Assembly (NCBI GenBank): GCA_002336675.1 | Contig: DDEI01000052.1 | Coordinates: 1 to 20,321, forward strand | Length of the DNA stretch: 20,321 bases | Direction: 5' to 3' | Origin: Flavobacteriales bacterium UBA1958 | GTDB lineage: Bacteria; Bacteroidota; Bacteroidia; Flavobacteriales_D; Sanyastnellaceae | The notes under the pieces: model-generated | What the model was told of the DNA's origin: nothing | What the model saw: only the letters and a program-made list of their open reading frames with translations | Database searches by the model: none | Program-made: the position numbers and the translations under genes | Shown: positions 7,671 to 14,353 of the stretch, one piece after another | Layout of the letters: each line of letters begins with the position of its first letter | Position numbering within the stretch: position 1 is the first letter of the stretch

Positions 7671-9650
7671 ATGAAACTTATACGTATAATCACTTTAACG
7701 ATTTCTTTATTGGCTTTTACATTAGTTCAAGCTCAATCTGAACAACTTGTCAAGGCTAATTTAGAATATGATAATGGAGGTTATGATGAAGCTGCTATGA
7801 AGTATAAGGCAGCTTATAAAAAAGAAAAAAAAATAGAAACGAAGGCCATGATCCTTTACAGGACCGGCGAGTGTTACAAATTTGTTCATAGATATTCTGA
7901 AGCTGATGAATATTTCAAAAAATCTATTATTGCTAAGTATCACAAGCAAGACCCTGTGGTTTATTTCTCTTATGGAGAGTCTTTGTTAGAACAAGGTAAG
8001 TATGACGAAGCTATCGTTCAGTTCAATAAGTATAAAGACAATGGCGGAGATGAGGCTAAAGCATCTAAGGCTGCTGCTGAAGCTGAAAGTGCTGCGCTTA
8101 ATATAGAAGAGTCTGATTCTAGATATGAAGTAGAATTAATGGCTGCTCTTTGTTCTCCTTACTATGATTACGCGCCTGTAATTAGCGATAAAAAAGGAGA
8201 TGTGTTAGTATTTTCATCGAGTAGACCTGCATCTTCTGGTGGAGACTCTGATCCAATAACAGGAGAGGATTTTGCAGATCTTTATGTGACTAAAAGAGAT
8301 AAGAAGCGAAAATGGGATATGCCTAAGGTGTTGAACAACACGGTGAATACTTCTAATCATGAAGGAGCAGCTTCATTTACTAAAAAGAGGGACATTATGT
8401 ATTTCACAAGATGTAAAGTTTCAGATAACGATAGATTTGGGTGTGACATCTTGTGGGCTAAAAAGCAAGGGAAAAATTATGCAACACCCACTTTAATTCC
8501 GATTAGAGCGGAAGGAGATGATTCGACTACTATAGGACATCCATTTATTTCTAGTGATTCTAAATTTATGTTGTTTGCCAGCAATATGCCTGGAGGATTC
8601 GGTGGAAAGGATTTGTACTACATCACTTATGATAAAAGAGCTGATGCATGGGGAGCTCCAGTAAATCTTGGTTCTGAAATTAATACACCTGAAAATGAAA
8701 TGTTTCCATTCATCAGAGCTGATGGAGGATTATATTTTTCGTCAAATGGCCATACGGGATATGGAGGGTTAGATGTTTTCAAAGCAGATTCGAACGGGGA
8801 GATGTCTTGGTCTGAAGTGTCCAATCTTCAGTACCCGATTAACTCTTCTTCGGATGATTTTAGTTTGATTTTCGAAAACGATGAAGACAAGGGATACTTC
8901 ACTTCCAACAGACCAGGAGGAAAAGGAATGGATGATATCTATTCCTTTAAAATGCCTCCCCTTGAGTTTATGCTAACTGCAGTAGTTTACAATGCTAAGA
9001 CAGGAGAACCTATACCGGGAGCCAAAGTGTTAATTAATGGAACAGATAATAGTTCTTTTGATTTAAGGGCAGACGGAAATGGAGGGGTGGAATTAACTAA
9101 CGGAGAGCTAATAGAGGAAACTACATATACTGCTGACATCAGTATGGATGGATTTATTGCAGCGGGAGACCTGTTCTCAACTGTTGGGCTAGAAAGAAGT
9201 ACAACTTTCGCAAAGGAGTATTTCTTAGATCCAATCGTTCTGGAGATTGCGTATACTTTTCCCGAAGTTAGATATGACTTAGGTAAGTGGGAGCTTCAAG
9301 TTAATAATGAAGTGAATTCTGCAGATAGTTTAGACTACCTTCTGGAGCTTCTTCAGAAAAACCCTAATCTAGTAGTTCAGTTAGAAGCTCATACAGATAC
9401 TAGAGATGGAGATGAGGCGAATAGAATACTTTCTAACAAAAGAGCAAAGACGTGTAAAGATTATTTAATTTCTAAAGGAATAGCAGCAGATAGATTAGAA
9501 TCTAAAGGTTTTGGAGAAACGAAAAACTTAGTTTCAGATACAGAGATAGCGGCTATGGCTACCAATGAAGAGAAAGAAGTAGGACACCAAAAGAATAGAA
9601 GAACGGAGTTCACAATACTCAGATTTGATTACGTTCCTAAGGGAGAATAA
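7671..9650 (+). CDS. PorE-like envelope protein: TPR, PD40/WD40 propeller, carboxypeptidase-regulatory-like domain, OmpA C-terminal domain
   Basis: The 659-residue product begins with a signal peptide (1-22, ending VQAQ). TPR repeats span about 25-140 (YDEAAMKYKAAYK, YDEAIVQFNKY). A PD40-type beta-propeller follows at about 155-425, with repeats such as FSSSRP, FASNMPGGFGGKDLY, YFSSNGHTGYGGLDVF and YFTSNRPGGKGMDDIY. Residues 432-520 form a carboxypeptidase-regulatory-like beta domain. Residues 525-655 are an OmpA-like peptidoglycan-binding domain: HTD at 574-576, SNKRA at 588-592 and KNRRTEF at 641-647, keeping the Asp and Arg that bind diaminopimelate. This order equals that of PorE, the peptidoglycan-anchoring T9SS protein of Porphyromonas. 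Unlike PorE, no lipobox cysteine follows the signal peptide. Bacteroidota carry several such paralogues, so orthology to PorE is not certain. It is a single-gene unit with its own promoter and terminator. Confidence 0.82.
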   Translation: MKLIRIITLTISLLAFTLVQAQSEQLVKANLEYDNGGYDEAAMKYKAAYKKEKKIETKAMILYRTGECYKFVHRYSEADEYFKKSIIAKYHKQDPVVYFSYGESLLEQGKYDEAIVQFNKYKDNGGDEAKASKAAAEAESAALNIEESDSRYEVELMAALCSPYYDYAPVISDKKGDVLVFSSSRPASSGGDSDPITGEDFADLYVTKRDKKRKWDMPKVLNNTVNTSNHEGAASFTKKRDIMYFTRCKVSDNDRFGCDILWAKKQGKNYATPTLIPIRAEGDDSTTIGHPFISSDSKFMLFASNMPGGFGGKDLYYITYDKRADAWGAPVNLGSEINTPENEMFPFIRADGGLYFSSNGHTGYGGLDVFKADSNGEMSWSEVSNLQYPINSSSDDFSLIFENDEDKGYFTSNRPGGKGMDDIYSFKMPPLEFMLTAVVYNAKTGEPIPGAKVLINGTDNSSFDLRADGNGGVELTNGELIEETTYTADISMDGFIAAGDLFSTVGLERSTTFAKEYFLDPIVLEIAYTFPEVRYDLGKWELQVNNEVNSADSLDYLLELLQKNPNLVVQLEAHTDTRDGDEANRILSNKRAKTCKDYLISKGIAADRLESKGFGETKNLVSDTEIAAMATNEEKEVGHQKNRRTEFTILRFDYVPKGE

Positions 9651-9672
9651 ATTGATTTGAAATAAAATAATT

Positions 9673-9704
9673 AAAAGGCTCAGGGATTTCCTGGGCCTTT
9701 TTTT
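9673..9704 (+). terminator. Strong rho-independent terminator after the OmpA-family gene
   Basis: An 11-bp stem AAAGGCTCAGG (9674-9684) / CCTGGGCCTTT (9690-9700), with one G-U pair and a 5-base loop, is followed by a T-run (9698-9704). Confidence 0.9.
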
Positions 9705-9737
9705 ATTCTTAAAATCAGATTTAGTGGAAAACTAAAC

Positions 9738-9799
9738 GCTAAAGTGAATGCTAAAGTTGAATTATAAGTGTTCCGTTCGAACTTCTATAAGTACTTTTA
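9738..9799 (+). other. Repeat-rich leader region upstream of purM
   Basis: GCTAAAGT occurs twice (9738-9745, 9750-9757) and TATAAGT twice (9763-9769, 9786-9792), with the 8-bp palindrome GTTCGAAC at 9775-9782 between the latter. A -7-like TACTTTTA (7 of 8) lies at 9792-9799 but lacks a properly spaced TTG. A purM promoter or operator is likely here but cannot be fixed. Confidence 0.25.
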
Positions 9800-9808
9800 C
9801 GCGTGAAA

Positions 9809-10984
9809 ATGGCAGTAGAAAATAGATACCAAAAAAGAGGAGTGTCCGCTGGAAAAGAGGACGTTCACGCAGCGATAAAAAACCTTGATAAAGGGTTGTT
9901 TCCAAAAGCGTTCTGTAAAATCTTACCTGATTTAGTAGCAGGAGATTCTGATTTCTGTAATGTAATGCATGCAGATACAGCTGGAACCAAGCCTTCCCTG
10001 GCATACGCCTATTGGAAGGAGACGGGAGATATTTCTGTTTGGAAAAACATCATACAAGATGCTATGATCATGAATATAGATGATCTTATCTGTGTGGGTA
10101 TAACAGACAATATTGTGCTTTCCTCAACTATTGGTAGGAATAAAAACTTGATTACTGCAGAAGTAATTAAAGAACTAATCCAAGGAACCGCTGCTTATAT
10201 TGAGGAACTTCGAGAATTAGGAGTGGGTATTGAGTTAGCTGGTGGAGAAACTGCAGATGTGGGAGATATAGTGAGAACTTTAGATGTTGGGTTTACAGCA
10301 TTTGCTAGGACTAAGAGAAGTGATATAATAGATAACGCCAATATAAAGTCAGGAGACGTTATTGTAGGTTTTTCTTCCTACGGTCAGGCCAGTTATGAAA
10401 ATGAGTACAACGGCGGAATGGGAAGTAACGGACTTACTTCAGCTAGGCATGATGTATTTAGCAAGGATATAGCCGAGAAATATCCTGAGACATTTGACCC
10501 CCTGGTTCCTAAAGATCTTGTTTATTCAGGAAGTGTATGTCTTACTGATTCAGTAGAAGGTGTAGAGGTTAACGCAGGTAAATTGGTTTTAAGCCCAACC
10601 AGAACCTATGCCCCTATAGTAGCAGAAATGTTAAAAACATTGCGCAGTCATATATCCGGAATGGTTCATTGTTCAGGAGGAGCTCAGACCAAGGTATTAC
10701 ACTTTGTAGGAGACGTCCACATCATTAAAGATAATTTATTAGAAATTCCACCACTGTTTAAAATGATTCATGACCAATCTGGAACAGACTGGCAGGAAAT
10801 GTATCGTGTGTTTAATATGGGACATAGGCTTGAAGTCTATTTGCCTGAGGAATACGCAGAGGAGGTTATGAACATTTCTAAATCGTTTAATGTTCACGCT
10901 CAGATTGTAGGAAGAGTAGAAGCCGCTGAAACTAAAAAATTGACTATAAAATCTCCTTATGGAGAATTTGAGTATCACCACTAA
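9809..10984 (+). CDS. purM: Phosphoribosylformylglycinamidine cyclo-ligase (AIR synthase), long Bacteroidota form
   Basis: The product converts FGAM to 5-aminoimidazole ribonucleotide with ATP, the fifth step of purine synthesis. In this 391-residue protein, MHADTAGTK (about 53-61) is the N-terminal ATP/phosphate-binding motif of the PurM superfamily. GGETADVGD (about 145-153) is the glycine-rich conserved motif. The C-terminal half carries YNGGMGSNGLTSARHDVF, VLSPTRTYAP and HCSGGAQTKVLHF, characteristic of the AIR synthase C-domain. It is longer than the ~345-residue enterobacterial enzyme, as usual in this phylum. The ATG at 9809 is chosen over a GTG two codons upstream (9803), which lies right against the possible -7 element. 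It is first in a purM-prfA-pyrF operon; prfA follows after 3 bases. Confidence 0.88.
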   Translation: MAVENRYQKRGVSAGKEDVHAAIKNLDKGLFPKAFCKILPDLVAGDSDFCNVMHADTAGTKPSLAYAYWKETGDISVWKNIIQDAMIMNIDDLICVGITDNIVLSSTIGRNKNLITAEVIKELIQGTAAYIEELRELGVGIELAGGETADVGDIVRTLDVGFTAFARTKRSDIIDNANIKSGDVIVGFSSYGQASYENEYNGGMGSNGLTSARHDVFSKDIAEKYPETFDPLVPKDLVYSGSVCLTDSVEGVEVNAGKLVLSPTRTYAPIVAEMLKTLRSHISGMVHCSGGAQTKVLHFVGDVHIIKDNLLEIPPLFKMIHDQSGTDWQEMYRVFNMGHRLEVYLPEEYAEEVMNISKSFNVHAQIVGRVEAAETKKLTIKSPYGEFEYHH

Positions 10985-10987
10985 TCC

Positions 10988-12079
10988 ATGAATGATTTAC
11001 TAACCAAGTTAGGTTTTATAGCTGATCGTTATGCCGAGGTAGGAAAGCAAATAGTAGATCCATCTATTATTTCTGACCAACAGAAGTATATCTCTTTAAT
11101 GAAGGAGTATAAGGAATTAGAAGATATAGTTGAAGTGTATAACGAATATAAAAACGTCCTAGAGAATATAGAGTCTAGTAAGCAGCTTCTAGAGGTGGAG
11201 ACAGATATTGAGATGAGGCAAATGGCCAAGGATGAAATCGATAGTCTATTGCCAAGGAAACATGAGCTCGATGAAATAATTAAATTACTTCTCATACCGA
11301 AAGATCCGGAAGACTCTAAAGATGTAATTATAGAAATTAGAGCAGGAGCAGGAGGTGATGAGGCAAGTATTTTTGCCGGGGATCTTTTCAGAATGTATAC
11401 CAAGTATATTGAAGATAGTGGCTGGAAAATGGAGATAGCTACAGTAAACGAAGGGACTTCAGGAGGCTTTAAAGAAATTAGCTTTTCAGTATCAGGGACT
11501 ACGGTTTATGGAGTGATGAAATTCGAGTCAGGAGTTCACCGTGTGCAGCGTGTACCTCAGACAGAAAGTCAAGGAAGGGTCCATACCTCTGCCGCATCTG
11601 TCGCGGTATTGCCTGAGGCTGATGAAGTAGATATTCAGCTGAATATGGGTGATGTTAGAAAAGACACTTATCGAGCATCAGGTGCAGGAGGTCAGCACGT
11701 AAATAAGACGGAATCAGCGGTAAGGCTCACACACATTCCTACCAATACCGTGGTAGAGTGTCAGGACGGTCGTTCTCAACATAAGAATTATGCTCAAGCC
11801 CTTTCAGTACTTAGAACTAAATTATACGAGCAGGAGTTTGTGAAAATAGAGAAGGAAAGAGCTGCCAATAGAAAGTCTCAGGTCAGTACTGGAGATAGGT
11901 CAGCTAAGATTAGAACATATAACTATCCTCAAGGAAGAGTTACAGATCATAGGATAAACCTGACTCTTTATAATTTGAATAACATCATTAATGGAGATAT
12001 TCAAGATATAATTGATGCGCTTAAAATGGCGGAAAATACAGAGAAATTATTAGCGAATTCAGATTCTACAAGACTTTAA
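10988..12079 (+). CDS. prfA: Peptide chain release factor 1
   Basis: RF1 reads UAA and UAG stop codons and triggers peptide release at the ribosome. The 363-residue protein is full length. The N-terminal coiled region runs to about 110. The catalytic GGQ is at 234-236 in SGAGGQHVNKTESAVR. The codon-recognition tripeptide of the P-x-T type is PQT at 190-192 (in HRVQRVPQTESQGRVHTSA), which fits RF1; RF2 would have SPF. The GGQ glutamine would be a substrate of PrmC, which is not in this window. It is tightly packed in the operon: 3 bases after purM and 1 base before pyrF, suggesting one transcript and coupled translation. Confidence 0.97.
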   Translation: MNDLLTKLGFIADRYAEVGKQIVDPSIISDQQKYISLMKEYKELEDIVEVYNEYKNVLENIESSKQLLEVETDIEMRQMAKDEIDSLLPRKHELDEIIKLLLIPKDPEDSKDVIIEIRAGAGGDEASIFAGDLFRMYTKYIEDSGWKMEIATVNEGTSGGFKEISFSVSGTTVYGVMKFESGVHRVQRVPQTESQGRVHTSAASVAVLPEADEVDIQLNMGDVRKDTYRASGAGGQHVNKTESAVRLTHIPTNTVVECQDGRSQHKNYAQALSVLRTKLYEQEFVKIEKERAANRKSQVSTGDRSAKIRTYNYPQGRVTDHRINLTLYNLNNIINGDIQDIIDALKMAENTEKLLANSDSTRL

Positions 12080-12080
12080 A

Positions 12081-12899
12081 ATGACCAGAGAAGAGCTCTT
12101 CCAAGAAATAAAATCAAAGAAATCATTTTTATGCGTTGGGTTAGATGGGGATTTAACTAAGATTCCGGCGCATCTGCTTGAGCTAGAGGACCCTATTTTT
12201 GAGTTTAATAAAGCCATTATAGAAGCTACTTCAGATTTAGCTGTAGCTTATAAACCGAATATAGCATTTTACGAATGCCTCGGTGAAAAAGGATGGGTTT
12301 CGCTTCGCAAAACACTCGATATTATTCCTAAAAACTGTTTTACTATAGCCGACGCTAAAAGAGGCGATATTGGAAATACCAGTAGGTATTATGCCAAAAC
12401 TTTTTTCGAGCAATACCAGTTTGATTCCATTACCATAGCACCATATATGGGCTCCGATTCTGTAAAGCCGTTTTTGGAATTTGAAGAAAAATGGGCTATA
12501 GTTTTAGCCTTAACCTCTAATGAAGGAGCCAAAGATTTTCAGTACATCACTGAAGCTGGAAAACCAGTATTCCAAACTGTACTAGAAAAATCATCTAGTT
12601 GGGGGAGTGAAGAAAACATGATGTATGTTGTGGGAGCTACTAAAGTCGAAAAACTAAAAGAGGTAAGAGCCATAGTGCCACACCACTTCTTATTGGTTCC
12701 AGGAGTAGGAGTTCAGGGCGGCAGTCTAGAAGAAGTAGCTAAATTTGGATTAAATGAAAAGTGTGGCCTATTAGTAAATTCATCGAGAGGAATAATATAC
12801 GCAGACTCTGGTCTTGAGTTTAAAGAAGCAGCTAGAGCTTCCGCCTTAAAGCTTCAGTCATCAATGGCTAAAATTCTAGAAGGGGAAGGTTTGGCGTAA
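12081..12899 (+). CDS. pyrF: Orotidine 5'-phosphate decarboxylase (PyrF type 2)
   Basis: The enzyme decarboxylates OMP to UMP, the last step of de novo pyrimidine synthesis. At 272 residues it belongs to the longer OMPDC subfamily (about 270-280), not the ~230-residue E. coli type. The catalytic Asp/Lys cluster is DAKRGDIGNT at 91-100. The substrate-side motif KPN is at 58-60 and the phosphate-binding loop LVPGVGVQGG starts near residue 205. The N-terminal strand FLCVGLDGD (16-24) is typical of the TIM barrel. The ATG lies one base after the prfA stop, so translation is probably coupled. No clear rho-independent terminator follows. Confidence 0.95.
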   Translation: MTREELFQEIKSKKSFLCVGLDGDLTKIPAHLLELEDPIFEFNKAIIEATSDLAVAYKPNIAFYECLGEKGWVSLRKTLDIIPKNCFTIADAKRGDIGNTSRYYAKTFFEQYQFDSITIAPYMGSDSVKPFLEFEEKWAIVLALTSNEGAKDFQYITEAGKPVFQTVLEKSSSWGSEENMMYVVGATKVEKLKEVRAIVPHHFLLVPGVGVQGGSLEEVAKFGLNEKCGLLVNSSRGIIYADSGLEFKEAARASALKLQSSMAKILEGEGLA

Positions 12900-12906
12900 T
12901 TTACTT

Positions 12907-12931
12907 TATTTTCGGTGAGTAAATTACTCAC
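12907..12931 (+). promoter_or_regulatory. 17-bp palindrome abutting a -7-like element
   Basis: GTGAGTAA-A-TTACTCAC (12915-12931) is a perfect dyad about a central base. It directly follows TATTTTCG (12907-12914), a 7 of 8 match to the -7 consensus. A TTG at 12891-12893 is closer (13 bases) than usual. The layout resembles an operator at a transcription start. No T-run follows, which argues against a terminator. Confidence 0.35.
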
Positions 12932-12947
12932 GATTAATTGTATCGTA

Positions 12948-12967
12948 AATTAAGCTAATCCTTAATT
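12948..12967 (+). repeat. 7-bp inverted repeat between pyrF and pspC
   Basis: AATTAAG (12948-12954) and CTTAATT (12961-12967) form a perfect AT-rich dyad around six bases. Its purpose is unknown; it may be a regulator site or a weak hairpin. Confidence 0.3.
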
Positions 12968-12984
12968 GAACTGAAGTGAGAGAA

Positions 12985-13012
12985 TTGTGAGAAGAAAAAA
13001 TGGTTATCTTGG
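12985..13012 (+). promoter_or_regulatory. Possible promoter for the pspC-K+ channel pair
   Basis: TTG (12985-12987), a 17-base spacer and TATCTTGG (13005-13012; 7 of 8 to TAnnTTTG) precede the ATG at 13047 by about 35 bases. The match is weak. Confidence 0.25.
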
Positions 13013-13046
13013 CTGTTCGGAGTGAAGCTAATTAAATCTAATTAAA

Positions 13047-13280
13047 ATGCACAAAACTTTAAAAGACATATTAGAGCGCCAGTTCTTTGGTGTATGTGCT
13101 TATTGGGGTAAGTACTGGGGAATCAGACCTCATAAGATTCGTATTTCGTTTATATACCTTTCTTTTATAGCTTTAGGTTCTCCGATCATCATCTACTTAA
13201 TAATGGTTTTTCTTTTAGAAAATAAAGAACACTTTAAACTAGCACCCAAGAAACCTACTATCTGGGAGTTCGATGAATAA
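13047..13280 (+). CDS. Small PspC-domain membrane protein
   Basis: The 77-residue product has the PspC family pattern: a short N-terminal amphipathic part with FFGVCAYWGKYWGIRPHKIR (14-33), where the GVCA...YWGI spacing and the following Arg are family hallmarks. One hydrophobic segment follows (about 34-57), ending in a charged tail. PspC proteins sit in the inner membrane and in proteobacteria take part in the phage-shock envelope stress response. No other psp genes are nearby, so that role should not be assumed. The last 8 bases overlap the K+ channel gene, so the two are probably co-translated and may act together at the membrane. Confidence 0.75.
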   Translation: MHKTLKDILERQFFGVCAYWGKYWGIRPHKIRISFIYLSFIALGSPIIIYLIMVFLLENKEHFKLAPKKPTIWEFDE

Positions 13281-14298
13281 CAGTGAAAATCATTTAAGTC
13301 TTTTTTCTTCGAGAATATTAATAGCTGTTCTGGCTATTGTAACTCTTATTACGGGAGGAACTATAGGTTTCGTTGTAATAGAAAATTACGGTTGGTTAGA
13401 TGCCTTTTTTATGACCATTATCACCATGAGTACTGTGGGGTATGAAGAAGTAAAACCACTAGGGTCAGAGGGGAAAATTTTCACGAGTATTTTGATTATT
13501 TTTAGTTTCTCTACTTTCGCTTATGCCATTTCAGTAATAACCACATATTTCGTTACAGGTCAATTTAAAAACTCATTAGCACAACGTAGAATGATGAATA
13601 TAGTTAATAATTTAGAAGGGCATACAATTTTATGCGGCTATGGAAGAGTAGGTAAAATGGCAGCCAGGAAACTAGGAGGGTATAAGAGAGATTTTGTAGT
13701 TTTAGAGATTGACTCAGAGAAATCTGAATATGTTATAAGTACAGAAAATCATATATGTCTTCATTCAGATGCCACCAAAGAACAGAATCTTTTGGAGGCA
13801 GGAATATTAAAAGCAAATTCTCTAATAACCACATTGCCGCATGATGCAGATAATCTATATGTAGTTTTGACAGCTAGAGAGTTAAATAAAAACCTAACGA
13901 TTATTACTCGAGCATCTGAAAAAGAGTCTATTAAAAAACTAAAAATAGCAGGAGCCGATAATGTGATTATGCCAGACGGAGTAGGCGGAGCACATATGGC
14001 CTCATTAGTAGTAAATCCAGACATAATGGAGTTTATGGATCATGTGAGTATTCAAGGAGCAGCAGATGTAAACTTGGAAGAGATTATTTTGGATGAATTA
14101 ACAAGTTTTACTGGAAATTTGTGCTTGTCAGCCTTTACTGAACTGGGCAAACATAACCTAAATGTTATAGGCTTAAAGAAGGAAAGAGGAGAGATTCTAG
14201 TAAATCCAAGAAAAGAAATTATCATAGAAAAATCTGACAAACTCTTTGTCCTGGGACTTCCAAAAGACATATCTACCTTCAGAACAGAATTCCATTAG
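13273..14298 (+). CDS. Two-TM potassium channel with RCK (TrkA-N and TrkA-C) domains
   Basis: This 341-residue protein has the MthK-like plan: TM1 at about 14-36, pore helix and filter at 43-60, TM2 at 68-95, then a cytoplasmic RCK gate. The filter is STVGYEE (53-59). The RCK Rossmann motif HTILCGYGRVGKMAARKL lies at 117-134, with the acidic strand end LEID (144-147) and later HSDAT (164-168). TrkA-C spans about 262-338. A tetramer in the inner membrane gated by a cytoplasmic ligand is expected. Oddities are that the second filter glycine is Glu58, and a Met pair at 107-108 lies just before the RCK domain, where MthK has an internal start. It overlaps pspC by 8 bases. Ion selectivity is not provable from sequence. 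Confidence 0.85.
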   Translation: MNNSENHLSLFSSRILIAVLAIVTLITGGTIGFVVIENYGWLDAFFMTIITMSTVGYEEVKPLGSEGKIFTSILIIFSFSTFAYAISVITTYFVTGQFKNSLAQRRMMNIVNNLEGHTILCGYGRVGKMAARKLGGYKRDFVVLEIDSEKSEYVISTENHICLHSDATKEQNLLEAGILKANSLITTLPHDADNLYVVLTARELNKNLTIITRASEKESIKKLKIAGADNVIMPDGVGGAHMASLVVNPDIMEFMDHVSIQGAADVNLEEIILDELTSFTGNLCLSAFTELGKHNLNVIGLKKERGEILVNPRKEIIIEKSDKLFVLGLPKDISTFRTEFH

Positions 14299-14326
14299 AA
14301 GGCTACGCTTCTAAGCTTTATATTTG
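14295..14326 (+). promoter_or_regulatory. Hairpin plus -7 promoter element upstream of the alanine symporter gene
   Basis: TTAGAAG (14295-14301) and CTTCTAA (14308-14314) form a perfect 7-bp dyad across the stop codon of the channel gene. Four bases later comes a perfect -7 consensus TATATTTG (14319-14326). No TTG lies at -33. The -7 element includes the TTG at 14324 that could be mistaken for a start codon. Confidence 0.5.
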
Positions 14327-14353
14327 ACCTTTAACCAAAAGTTATTATCTATA

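Noticed and set aside
9762..10004. Minus-strand reading frame across the purM start
   Set aside because: Covers the conserved PurM N-terminus in antisense and has no family motif.
11029..11403. 124-codon minus-strand reading frame opposite prfA
   Set aside because: Lies wholly within a clear RF1 gene, is Ser/Ile-rich as expected of an antisense shadow, and shows no domain or promoter.
12915..12931. Palindrome after pyrF as a rho-independent terminator
   Set aside because: No T-run follows and the stem is AT-rich; an operator fits better.
14324..14353. Ten-residue N-terminal extension of the symporter from a TTG
   Set aside because: The TTG is part of a perfect -7 promoter element; the ATG at 14354 starts a normal signal-like N-terminus.
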